Assembly: GCA_963809815.1 (NCBI GenBank)
Contig: CAWELM010000015.1
Span: forward strand, 1 to 64,000
Reading direction: 5' to 3'
Length of the DNA: 64,000 nt
Origin: CAVVJA01 sp963809815
Lineage (GTDB): Bacteria; Actinomycetota; Actinomycetes; Mycobacteriales; Jatrophihabitantaceae
Shown: piece by piece, positions 9,115-17,080 of the stretch
Numbering within the stretch: position 1 is the first letter of the stretch
Layout: each line of letters starts with the position of its first letter
Made by a program: the position numbers and the translations under genes
The notes under the pieces: generated by a model
Told to the model about the DNA's origin: nothing
Seen by the model: the letters and a program-made list of their open reading frames with translations, nothing else
Database searches by the model: none

Positions 9115-9605
9115 CGTCGCCGGACGCGGCGATGCAGGCCGCGCTCGAGGTGGCGCGGGCGGCGCCGTCGTCGGGGGACGTCCCCGTCGGTGCCGTAGTG
9201 CTCGATCGCGCCGGCGCGATCATCGCGATCGGACACAACGAGCGCGAGAGGGTGCACGACGCGACCGCGCACGCTGAGCTGCTCGCGCTGCGCCGTGCTG
9301 GCGCCGCTGTCGGCTCTTGGCAGCTCACTGGCTGCACACTCGCGGTGACTCTCGAGCCCTGCGTGATGTGCGCCGGCGCAGTCGTCCTCGCCCGGGTCGA
9401 CCGGCTGGTGTTCGGCGCCTGGGACCCCAAGTCCGGCGCCGCTGGTTCGGTGTGGGACCTCGTGCGCGACCGCCGCCACAACCATCGACCTGAGGTCATC
9501 GGCGGCGTTCTCGAGGCGGAATGCTCGGCGTTGTTGCAGGAGTTTTTCCTGGATCGACGCTCTGCGTTCGAGCCTCCGAGGCCGCCAGCCGGAGGCGTTC
9601 GTTAG
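9111..9605 (+). CDS. tadA: tRNA-specific adenosine deaminase
   Basis: A 164-residue zinc deaminase of the cytidine/deoxycytidylate deaminase fold that converts A34 to inosine in the anticodon wobble position of tRNA-Arg(ACG). Zinc and catalytic motifs are visible: HAE within ATAHAELLAL, and EPCVMCAGA giving PCxxC. ATG 9111 overlaps the upstream stop. It ends 38 bp before tRNA-Ser(CGA). Confidence 0.93.
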   Translation: MTSPDAAMQAALEVARAAPSSGDVPVGAVVLDRAGAIIAIGHNERERVHDATAHAELLALRRAGAAVGSWQLTGCTLAVTLEPCVMCAGAVVLARVDRLVFGAWDPKSGAAGSVWDLVRDRRHNHRPEVIGGVLEAECSALLQEFFLDRRSAFEPPRPPAGGVR

Positions 9606-9642
9606 GCCGGGTCAGAGAAGCCGGTCCGGTACCCTGGCGCGC

Positions 9643-9730
9643 GGTGGCGTGTCCGAGCGGCCTAAGGAGCACGCCTCGAAAGCGTGTGAGGTGCAAGCCT
9701 CCCAGGGTTCGAATCCCTGCGCCACCGCCA
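9643..9730 (+). tRNA. tRNA-Ser(CGA)
   Basis: Acceptor GGTGGCG pairs with CGCCACC, followed by G and an encoded CCA. The anticodon stem CACGC/GCGTG encloses loop CTCGAAA (anticodon CGA), followed by the long variable arm expected of tRNA-Ser and T-arm GGGTTCGAATCCC. A TACCCT box 8 bp upstream may be its -10 element. Confidence 0.96.
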
Positions 9731-10063
9731 AAGCCAGATGTTGGACATTCTCCCACCGACACCATCCTCGGCGACGCTGATGTCGTCCTCGAACCTCCCA
9801 GGATCGTCGTGCTCAGCATGATCTTCTGCGCCAAAAGCCTCACTCAAGCCGTTCAAGCCGGTCACGCGAGGATCACCACCGGCGACCTCGAGAGAGCGAC
9901 TACCTGGTTCGACTACTTCGATCCGCCAAACCCAACCCGATCACCCTCAGCGACCGCTGACGCAGACCGTCGCGGAGCCGGTGCTCATGCCGCGGGGCGC
10001 GTTCAGCGGAACGCGACCGTCTGCCGTTCGGCGGTCGGCGTGATCGCCGCCCCGCATGAGAGA
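9731..10063 (+). other. Gene-free stretch with a short remnant-like open frame
   Basis: No complete gene is recognised between tRNA-Ser(CGA) and the GH3 remnant. From ATG 9818 an open frame begins with a protein-like stretch (AVQAGHARITTGDLERATTW) and then becomes Ala/Arg-rich and unconvincing. It could be the C-terminal end of a lost gene next to the tRNA, but no integrase or direct repeat of the tRNA end was seen. Confidence 0.3.
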
Positions 10064-10108
10064 GCCGACGACGACGCTCGGGGGTGACCGGAACCCGCCG
10101 TCGTCGGC
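10064..10108 (-). terminator. Hairpin downstream of the GH3 remnant
   Basis: GCCGACGACG (10064-10073) and CGTCGTCGGC (10099-10108) form a perfect 10-bp stem. The 25-nt loop can fold further through CGGG/CCCG. It lies 12 bp beyond the stop of the minus-strand GH3 remnant, as expected for its former terminator. Confidence 0.6.
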
Positions 10109-10119
10109 ACCTTTCCCTA

Positions 10120-11560
10120 TCAGCTGCCGACGGTCACCGTCGCCTGCAAGGGCAGATCGCGCGACGACGGGCCGACGTAGATCGACCGCTCGCCCGTTCC
10201 GAGCACCCACTTCTGCTGCGCGGTCGACCACGACGACAGCGATTGAGCCGATACATGCAGGGTCAGATCGGCCGCGTGGCCCGAGGTCAAGGCCACCCGC
10301 TGGAACTGCACCAGCTTGCGGACTGCCTGTTGGGTGCCGGCGCTCAGTTGCGACGACGGCCCGACGTACACCTGGGGCGTGTCCGACCCGGTGTACGGAC
10401 CGACATTGCGGATCCGGAAGCTGACGTCGACCCCACCGTCAGCGGACGCCTGGACCTGCAGCTCTCGAGTAGTCGGGAACTTCGTGTACGAGAGCCGCAC
10501 CGCAGAGCCGAGCGGTCGGCCGGCAGGTGCCGGGGTAGAGCGGGCAGTTGCCGGTCGCGGAGGTGTCCGTGCAGTTGGGGTCATACGTGGGGAACTGCGT
10601 GGCGTCCGCCGGGAACGTGATCGGCAATTTGCCACCTGGATCAACCGCGCCCATGAGCACGTTGGCTGTCGCTGGACCACCCATCTGGCCCGGGTACCAC
10701 AGTCCAGGATCGCCTTGACGCTGTCGGCCCACGGCATGAGCACTGCGTCGCCGGTGTTGAGTACGACCATGGTGTTCGGGTTAGCGGCCGCCACCGCCTC
10801 GATCAAGGCGTCCTGGTAGCCGGGCAGTTGGAGGCCGTCGCTGCCACCGCGGTCTCGGCCCTCGGTGCCCTCGTCGTAGGCGAAGATGACGACCTTGTGG
10901 GCCGACTTCGCGGCCGCGACCGCGGCGTTGATCGACTGCGTTTGGTCATCCGGCGGAACCCACCGCAACTGGACGTTCGTCGGGCTGGCGCCGGCGTAGA
11001 CGCGAAGGTCGAGGTGGATTTGCTGGCCCGAGTTCAGCGTGACCGAGTACGTCGACTGCTGGAGCGTCCCGTTGGCGGGGTCGTGTGATCGAGACGTCTC
11101 GGTCAGAGTTGCGTAGGACGACGTCGGCGCGGCTGGGTACGCCCCGATGTTGATCTTGCGGCCGCCACCGTTGTTGGTCGTGAGCGAATCCACGAATAGC
11201 TGGGAGCTCGCCTGGTTGGCGACGAATACCTTGAGCTGCCACCCCGTGCCGCCAGGATTCGCTGGTGCGGTAAGCAGACCGCCACGCAGTGCTCGGCGCG
11301 AGCGCGCTCTGGCCCGTGTAGTCGATCGTCGAGTCGACCCGGTCGGGCGCGGCGTCCGAACCGGTGTACAAAACCGGCTGGGCTCCGCTGGCGACGGGAT
11401 CCGTGGTGATCTGCTGGCGAAGCAACCCGGGCTGGTTCGCGAACGCCGCGTCGGCAGGCGTGAGCGTCCAGTTCGGGTACCCCGCAGCCGGGTAAGCCGC
11501 CGTTCCCGCCGGCCCTGGGCGGCCGGCACTCCCCGCGCGTCCATGAGGCAGAAGTCGACT
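10120..11560 (-). pseudogene. Decayed glycoside hydrolase family 3 gene (C-terminal part)
   Basis: Homology to GH3 beta-glucosidases continues across three frames. An N-terminal piece (PNWTLTPADAAF, VLYTGSDAAPDRVD) is in one frame to about 11280. A PA14-like domain and the start of the GH3 C-domain (GWQLKVFVANQASSQLFVD, VVLNTGDAVLMPW) follow in a second frame. Residues QMGGPATANVLMGAVDPGGK and FPADATQFPTYDP are in a third frame (about 10520-10730). The gene then returns to the second frame for a fibronectin-III-like end (DVSFRIRNVGPYTGSDTPQVY). The whole N-terminal catalytic barrel is missing. At least three frameshifts plus truncation make a pseudogene more likely than sequencing error. Confidence 0.82.
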
Positions 11561-11633
11561 GCTGAGGTGACCCGACGTGCTCACCCGTCCCAAGCGTGCG
11601 CGGGACGCTGCGGATCCGCTGGCAGATGCGGCC

Positions 11634-11664
11634 TCGGCCGTCCGACGTAGCACCGGACGGCCGA
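11634..11664 (-). terminator. Strong hairpin downstream of alpha-amylase
   Basis: TCGGCCGTCCG (11634-11644) and CGGACGGCCGA (11654-11664) form a perfect 11-bp stem with a 9-nt loop, 17 bp beyond the amylase stop codon on the minus strand. It separates the amylase from the GH3 remnant. Confidence 0.75.
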
Positions 11665-11680
11665 GCCGAGAACCGCGCGA

Positions 11681-13261
11681 CTAACTGATCTTGCTGCCGC
11701 GGAAGATTGCCACCGAGCCCAGGGATGGGACGGTCACCGTCGCCATGCCCTTCCGGTCAACGGTCACGCTGGTGCCCGAGCAGCTGCCGTTGCTGAAGCT
11801 GGCGCTGCTGATGATGTCGCAGTACACGCCGCGGGGCAGCCCGGTGCTGAACGAGCGGGTCTGCGCCGCCGGGCCGTTGTTGATCGTGATCCAGCCCTTG
11901 TTGCCGCGGCTGAAGGCGATCAGGTTCGCCCGGTCGTCCCACCAGTTCGCGATCGGAGCGGCACCGACGAAGTTGTGCCAGCTCACCATGTTGGCCACGG
12001 CCTGGTCCCGGTCGATGCAGATCCAGGTTGGATTGGCACCCGAGCAGTCGGTATTCGTGATCTGTCCATCCGGGGTCGATGGTGGCGATTGGTTGGTGTC
12101 CGCGCCGAACGCGAAGCCGGCGTACACCTGCGGGGTGCCGTAGCCGTACGCGAGGACGTATTCGTTGGCCAGGATGTTCCGCGCGCCGTCCTTGTAGTTC
12201 AGCGCGTCGCCGTTGCGCTCGGTGTCATGGTTCTGCACGAACACCAGCGTCTTGCTGCTCGGGGTCAGGCCGGACTCCTCGCCGTAGGCTCGCAGCGTCG
12301 CAATGCTGCCGACGTGGTCGGCCGGGTAGCTCTTGAACGCGTCACGCAGTTGCTTGACCCCGTCCAGACCCAACACCGAGCCGGCCGTCGTGAACGCCTG
12401 CGGGCTGAGCAGGCCGGGACTTCCGCCGAAGTCCTCGAGCACCCAGTACGGCCGCTGACCGTCGAGCGTGTTGTGCAGTCGGGCGTAGATCGCGCCGAGG
12501 TCCTCCTGGCCGATGTGCTTGGCCGCATCCACCCGGAATCCGGAGACGCCGTAGCCGATGAGCTTGTTCAGGTAGCCGGCCAGCTTCGTCTCCACGTAGT
12601 CGGTCTGGGTGCGGAGATCCTCGAGCCCGAGCAGGTTGCAGTGGAAGACCTGCAGCAGGTTATTGAAGTCCTGGATCCCCCCGTCGGAGGACGGGCACTC
12701 GCCGGCCGGGACGTGGAAGTTCGCAGGTGTGTAGTCGGGGTAGTGGTACGGGGTGTAGCTGACGCCGCCGTAGGACAGATTGCCCTGCCCGGTCATGTGG
12801 TTGATGACCGCGTCGACGTAGACCTTCACTCCGGCTTTGCGACACGTGGCGACCATGGCCTTGAACTGGTCCTCCGTGCCCATGCGGCTGGTGAGGTTGT
12901 AGTCCACCGGCTGGTAGACCTCCCACCACGGGTGCAGGATCGTGTCGCTCCCGTTGCCGAGTTGGGTCCGTTTGACGGAGTCCTGCGGTGGCGCCACCTG
13001 CACCCCGCCGTATCCCTTCGGGCCGAGCACGGTAGTGCATTCGTTGGCCACTGACGGCCAGTTCCACTCGAACAGGTTCGTGAGGACGTCGTGGACCGGC
13101 CGGTTGCTGTTCGAACCGGAGTTGGGGTCGGCCTGCGCCAGACTGCTGAGCGTGAGTGGCACAGCGCCGGCGGCAATGAGGACCCCGGCTGCGAGCAGGG
13201 TCCAGAGCCTGCGGCGGCCTCTGCTCGGCGGGTTGGCGGATGTTCGCGATCGGCGGTCCAT
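11681..13261 (-). CDS. Secreted alpha-amylase (GH13)
   Basis: A 526-residue secreted enzyme that endo-hydrolyses alpha-1,4-glucan. An Arg-rich N-terminus, a hydrophobic stretch (residues 19-42) and SLAQA form a signal peptide with cleavage near residue 44. The (beta/alpha)8 barrel carries the family regions DAVINH (150-155), GFRVDAAKH with nucleophile D245, acid/base E276 in WVLEDFGG, and FVQNHD with D346. A C-terminal all-beta domain follows; no starch-binding domain is evident. It is monocistronic: a LacI-type operator lies about 85 bp upstream and a hairpin follows. This suggests extracellular starch use under sugar-responsive control. Confidence 0.93.
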   Translation of the reverse strand: MDRRSRTSANPPSRGRRRLWTLLAAGVLIAAGAVPLTLSSLAQADPNSGSNSNRPVHDVLTNLFEWNWPSVANECTTVLGPKGYGGVQVAPPQDSVKRTQLGNGSDTILHPWWEVYQPVDYNLTSRMGTEDQFKAMVATCRKAGVKVYVDAVINHMTGQGNLSYGGVSYTPYHYPDYTPANFHVPAGECPSSDGGIQDFNNLLQVFHCNLLGLEDLRTQTDYVETKLAGYLNKLIGYGVSGFRVDAAKHIGQEDLGAIYARLHNTLDGQRPYWVLEDFGGSPGLLSPQAFTTAGSVLGLDGVKQLRDAFKSYPADHVGSIATLRAYGEESGLTPSSKTLVFVQNHDTERNGDALNYKDGARNILANEYVLAYGYGTPQVYAGFAFGADTNQSPPSTPDGQITNTDCSGANPTWICIDRDQAVANMVSWHNFVGAAPIANWWDDRANLIAFSRGNKGWITINNGPAAQTRSFSTGLPRGVYCDIISSASFSNGSCSGTSVTVDRKGMATVTVPSLGSVAIFRGSKIS

Positions 13262-13344
13262 GCGGGCTCCTCGGGGAGACTCAGACGCACGCCCCCAAAG
13301 CGTGCGTTAGGGAAAAGCCGTGCGGAGCCCGACGCTAGCGACAT

Positions 13345-13356
13345 CAAAACGTTTTC
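13345..13356. promoter_or_regulatory. LacI-family type operator upstream of amylase
   Basis: The AT-rich palindrome AAAACGTTTT (13346-13355), with C and C flanks, reads GAAAACGTTTTG on the amylase strand. It has the central CG and half-site form of LacI/GalR-family operators such as those controlling maltose genes. It lies 85 bp before the amylase ATG. No LacI-family gene is in the window, so the regulator is unlinked. Confidence 0.6.
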
Positions 13357-13411
13357 GGAACCCCTCGGGTAACGGCGCGGTCGCGCTCTGCGATGGCTGT
13401 CACCTGAGGGA

Positions 13412-14638
13412 TCAGGTCGAGGCCGGTCCGGGTACGTGACCCGGTCCGGGCCCTGCGTCCGGCCTCGCAATGCGACGAGAGACCGACCGGTCGTCGGGGC
13501 CGCCGCCCATCATCGACAACATGGTCCGGCCGCCGGTGGTGAAGAAGCGCCACAGCAGGAGCGCGGCGAGGGCGAGGAAGATGATGTTGAGGACGCTCGT
13601 GTAGTTCCAGTGAATTGAGGTCTCGCCGACGTTTGCGTGGCGTGGACCTTCCGGAACGAGGCCGAGCGCTTGGAAGATCAGCTCGATGGCGTAGCCGGCC
13701 GCGACCATGCTCACGTAGAACGTCCAGGTAATCAGCCAGGCCGCGCGACGCGCGTAGTAGCGCCGGTAGATGTGCACGATCGGAATGATGATCAAATCAG
13801 CGAAGATGAACGACACGACTCCGCCGAACGAGATGCCGCCGTTCCAGAGCACGGCCGCAAGTGGCACGTTGCCGATCGAGCAGACGAAGGAAGCGACAGC
13901 CACCAGAGGCCCGATCAGCGGGCCCCAAATCTTGGCCGCCGCTGGATGGTCCGTGAAGAACAGCGCTTGCCAGAACGAGTCAGGGATCCACGCTGCCGCT
14001 GCTCCGGCCAGAAAGAGACCGATCACGAGGTCGCGAATAATGGCGGCCCACGCCATCACGAAGTTGTGGCTCACCGACGTAAATCCCACTGGGCTGACCA
14101 GGCGTCGGAGAAAGCTGCCGGAACCTCCGACGCTCATGTCCATCGCGGCATGACCCTCCATGGATCCGGCCAGCCCGCGGTCAGCTTGGCGCAGCGCCGT
14201 CTCGCGAATGCCCGGAGTGAGGAAACGCCGAAACAGCAGCGCCACGAACAGGATCATCAATGGACCGCCGACAAATTCGGCGAGGGTGAACTGCCAGCCG
14301 AGTAAGAGCGCCAGAATCAGCCCTAACTCGATGACGAGGTTCGTACTCGCGATGGTGAACGCCATGGCAGCGGTGAAGTCAGCGCCCTTGCGGACCAGCG
14401 ACCTGGCCAAGGCGACGGCCGCGTAGGAGCACGAGGAGGACGCCGCGCCCAATCCCGCGGCGGTAACCAGACTGCGCGGACGATCATCGGGAAGCAGCCG
14501 GGAGATCGTCGATTTCCGAACCAGCGATTCGATGATCGCCGACAAGGTGAATCCCAGAATGAGCGACCAGGTGATCTGCCACGTCATCGATCCGGTCGTG
14601 GCGAGCCAGTGCTTGATCGCGTCCCATATCGCGGCCAT
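13412..14638 (-). CDS. ArsP/DUF318-type permease
   Basis: A 408-residue integral membrane protein of the PF03773 permease family, with about nine helices. Two homologous segments carry family signatures: AAGLGAASSSCSYAAVALA near residue 70, and SIGNVPLAAVLWNGGISFGG near residue 260. A cytosolic loop rich in Met/His/Gly (around 155-175) separates the halves. Some members export organoarsenicals; the substrate here is unproven. ATG 14638 is preferred over GTG 14644 because GGGGAGG lies at proper spacing only for the ATG. Confidence 0.85.
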   Translation of the reverse strand: MAAIWDAIKHWLATTGSMTWQITWSLILGFTLSAIIESLVRKSTISRLLPDDRPRSLVTAAGLGAASSSCSYAAVALARSLVRKGADFTAAMAFTIASTNLVIELGLILALLLGWQFTLAEFVGGPLMILFVALLFRRFLTPGIRETALRQADRGLAGSMEGHAAMDMSVGGSGSFLRRLVSPVGFTSVSHNFVMAWAAIIRDLVIGLFLAGAAAAWIPDSFWQALFFTDHPAAAKIWGPLIGPLVAVASFVCSIGNVPLAAVLWNGGISFGGVVSFIFADLIIIPIVHIYRRYYARRAAWLITWTFYVSMVAAGYAIELIFQALGLVPEGPRHANVGETSIHWNYTSVLNIIFLALAALLLWRFFTTGGRTMLSMMGGGPDDRSVSRRIARPDAGPGPGHVPGPAST

Positions 14639-14700
14639 GCCCACCTCCCCGGAAAGTCGAAATCGACGACCTCAGGCTGGTCGTGCGCTAAGAACGTCGT

Positions 14701-15576
14701 ATGCAGCCCACGACGCTCGCTCGCGCGATGTGGACCCTCTATGAGCCAATCCACGCCATCACGTATTTTGCCGCTGAGGCCCGGGCCGAGTTCGAACAGG
14801 CCGGGCTGCGGGGCTTCTGGCGCGGATACTTCGCCGGACGAGCGGCGCCGTTGGGCGCGATCGTCCCGGCTCCGGTCGTCGGACTGTTCAATTCGTTTGC
14901 TCCGTCGATGGTCGAGCGTGCGTTGCCCGCGGTCTGGGATCTCGTCAGCCCAGCGGAGGCACTGGCGGCCCGTAGCCGGGGCGCTGCGGCCGTGCTCGCC
15001 GGCATGGTCGATGCCCGGGAAGCCGCTCGGCTCGCCGACCTGCTCGCGCCGATCGTGGCGGCGCACAAACCAGCTGGTCACGCGCTTGGTGCGGCGAATT
15101 TGGCGCTGCCGGAGCCGGACGATCCCCATGCCCGGCTATGGCAAGCCTGCACGTCGCTGCGCGAGCACCGCGGGGACGGACACGTGGCCGCGCTCGTCGC
15201 GGTTGGAGCGACCGGGGTCGACATCGTGGTTCTGCGGTGTGGAATGGGCTGGGATCGCGCTGTCCACCAGCCGGCCCGAGGGTGGTCAGATGAGGACTGG
15301 CTGGCGGCGACAGCCAGGCTCGTTCGCCGGGAGCTACTAGACGCCGATGGCAAAGCCACTGAAGCCGGCCGAGCGGTCGTGGCCGAGGCCGAGGAGATCA
15401 CGAACCAGGCGGCGGCGGCGCCGTGGGAGGTGCTCGCTCCCGGAGAGGTACTCGAGGTTGCGCGCAGTTTGAGCATGCCCGCCCACGCTTGCCGGGAGCT
15501 TTCTCCTGAGGTCACACCGATCGGCGACCTTCGGCTCTGGGACGTCGAGAACGACCCCGAGTATCTCGATCCGTAA
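14701..15576 (+). CDS. SCO6745-family (SalK-like) protein
   Basis: A 291-residue soluble, mainly helical protein that begins ARAMWTLYEPIHAITYF, the hallmark of the SCO6745/SalK family found across actinobacteria. Further family features are GYFAGRAAPLG (residues 42-52) and a C-terminal half resembling a winged-helix segment (GWSDEDWLAATARLVRRELLD, then AEEITNQAAAAPWEVL). Members are sometimes labelled MarR-like regulators, but the function is not established. It is divergent from the ArsP-type permease gene with 62 bp between them, so it could regulate that gene. Confidence 0.75.
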   Translation: MQPTTLARAMWTLYEPIHAITYFAAEARAEFEQAGLRGFWRGYFAGRAAPLGAIVPAPVVGLFNSFAPSMVERALPAVWDLVSPAEALAARSRGAAAVLAGMVDAREAARLADLLAPIVAAHKPAGHALGAANLALPEPDDPHARLWQACTSLREHRGDGHVAALVAVGATGVDIVVLRCGMGWDRAVHQPARGWSDEDWLAATARLVRRELLDADGKATEAGRAVVAEAEEITNQAAAAPWEVLAPGEVLEVARSLSMPAHACRELSPEVTPIGDLRLWDVENDPEYLDP

Positions 15577-15776
15577 CGAAGCTGACCGGACTTCCACAGG
15601 TGCCGCACGGTCCGGACTTCAGACGATAGTGCGGAGGGTACGGTCACGAAGACGTGAACTTTGCGCGAACCCGAAGGACAACGACCAATAACGTCGCACT
15701 CGTCGGCGATCGCCGGATTGTGACGGAGCCGTCGCCGGTCCTGACCATTTCCCGCCTGATCCGAACAGGAGGAACC

Positions 15777-16619
15777 ATGCCTACAACCTTCGCCGCTTCG
15801 CCGACGCGGTTGGTCAGCGCCGCCAACGGCATCGAGTACGCGTGTCGCGAGACGGGCGAAGGCGGCACGCCAGTGGTTCTGTTTCAGCACTTCCGGGGGA
15901 ACCTCGACAACTGGGACCCAGCGCTGATCGACGCACTGGCGGCGACCAGGCGTGTCATCACGTTCGACAATGCCGGAGTCGGCGCCACCACCGGGAGGAC
16001 GCCCGCAACTATCGCGGGGATGGCGCGGGACGCCATTGCCTTCCTCGACGCGATGGGCATCGGTCAGGCCGATCTGCTCGGATTCTCGATAGGCAGCTTT
16101 ATCGCCCAACAAATCGCGCTATCCCGGCCCGCGGCAGTGCACAGGCTGGTACTGGCTTCGTCCGCCCCGCAGGGCGCGGAGGACATGCACGGCTGGGCCC
16201 CCGACGTGATCGAGGCGGTGGGTTCCCCGGTGCCGAATCCCGAGGGAGTACTGAGGGTCTTCTACGCACCGTCACCAACGAGCCAAGAGGCCGGAAAGCA
16301 GTCACTTGGCCGGATGCGCTCCCGCACCACCGACCGGGACAAGCCGACGACCTGGGAAACGCGGTTGGCTCAGTACGACGCCGTCTGCAATTGGGGCGTC
16401 CCGAATCACCCACTCCTGCAGCGGATACGCGCGATCAAGGTTCCGGTCTTCATCGCCAACGGCGACAGCGACCCCATGATCCTGCCGCATTTCTCCCACC
16501 TCCTCGCCGGCCTCATCCCGCACGCCAAAGTCAAGATCTACCCGGACTCGGCCCACGGATTCCTCTTCCAGCACCACACCGAATTCGCCGCTGACGTAGA
16601 CACCTTCCTCAGCGAATAA
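15777..16619 (+). CDS. Alpha/beta-fold hydrolase
   Basis: A 280-residue soluble alpha/beta hydrolase resembling non-haem haloperoxidases and esterases. It has an oxyanion region (LFQHFRGNLDNWDP), the FDNAGVGATTG strand-loop, the nucleophile elbow GFSIGS near residue 102, the acid in NGDSDPMI, and His in DSAHGFLF. CAGGAGG precedes ATG 15777, which is preferred over the longer frame from 15654. The substrate is unknown. No operon partner is obvious; tRNA-Ser(GGA) follows on the other strand. Confidence 0.87.
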   Translation: MPTTFAASPTRLVSAANGIEYACRETGEGGTPVVLFQHFRGNLDNWDPALIDALAATRRVITFDNAGVGATTGRTPATIAGMARDAIAFLDAMGIGQADLLGFSIGSFIAQQIALSRPAAVHRLVLASSAPQGAEDMHGWAPDVIEAVGSPVPNPEGVLRVFYAPSPTSQEAGKQSLGRMRSRTTDRDKPTTWETRLAQYDAVCNWGVPNHPLLQRIRAIKVPVFIANGDSDPMILPHFSHLLAGLIPHAKVKIYPDSAHGFLFQHHTEFAADVDTFLSE

Positions 16620-16778
16620 GCCGGCTGGACCTCCCGGAGCGACACCGATCCGGCTGGACCGCTTGATCTAGGGTCGGGAGCACGCCTCGCTTGGCGGACG
16701 CTCCTGGATGCCATGTCGTGCTGGCCAAATGCGCCGAGAGATTTGCGGAGACGAAGATCGACAGGCAGCTGGTCGGCG

Positions 16779-16866
16779 TGGCGGAGGATGCGGGATTTGA
16801 ACCCGCGAGGGGTTGCCCCCAACTCGCTTTCCAAGCGAGCGCCATAGGCCACTAGGCGAATCCTCC
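16779..16866 (-). tRNA. tRNA-Ser(GGA)
   Basis: On the minus strand acceptor GGAGGAT pairs with ATCCTCC, followed by G and an encoded CCA. The anticodon stem CTCGC/GCGAG holds loop TTGGAAA (anticodon GGA). There is a long variable arm and T-arm GGGTTCAAATCCC. It is divergent from the SRP RNA gene 82 bp away. Confidence 0.95.
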
Positions 16867-16948
16867 GCTGGGGAGGATACGGGCCCGCCTGAGGCAGGTC
16901 GAGCCGATGGTCCGCGCTCGCCCGAGTCGGGCCGGCCCGCGTACGATC

Positions 16949-17052
16949 GGACGCCGACCCCTCGTGTGGCGCTCACCCTGCGAACCTCCCCAGGGCCGGA
17001 AGGCAGCAAGGATAAGCAGGCTCTGGCGGGTGCGCGGGGGGTCCCTGCGTCC
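16949..17052 (+). ncRNA. ffs: Signal recognition particle RNA (4.5S type)
   Basis: The conserved domain IV sequence is present: CCAGGGCCGGAAGGCAGCAA with the GGAA tetraloop and the downstream GGATAAGCAGG arm. Terminal segments GGACGC (16949-16954) and GCGTCC (17047-17052) pair, which sets approximate ends. The RNA binds Ffh in co-translational membrane targeting. The tRNA-Ser, SRP RNA, dnaX order is typical of actinobacteria. The exact ends are estimates. Confidence 0.93.
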
Positions 17053-17080
17053 TCAGTGCGCGGTCAGTAAGGTCGACAGC

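Noticed and set aside
9643..11664. Prophage or integrated element at tRNA-Ser
   Set aside because: No integrase, phage gene or direct repeat of the tRNA end was found.
11975..13054. 359-codon open frame antisense to the amylase
   Set aside because: No family features and Arg/Val-rich composition. It mirrors third-position GC of the real gene on the other strand.
16907..17080. Longer N-terminus for DnaX
   Set aside because: It would overlay the SRP RNA. The family N-terminus fits GTG 17081.
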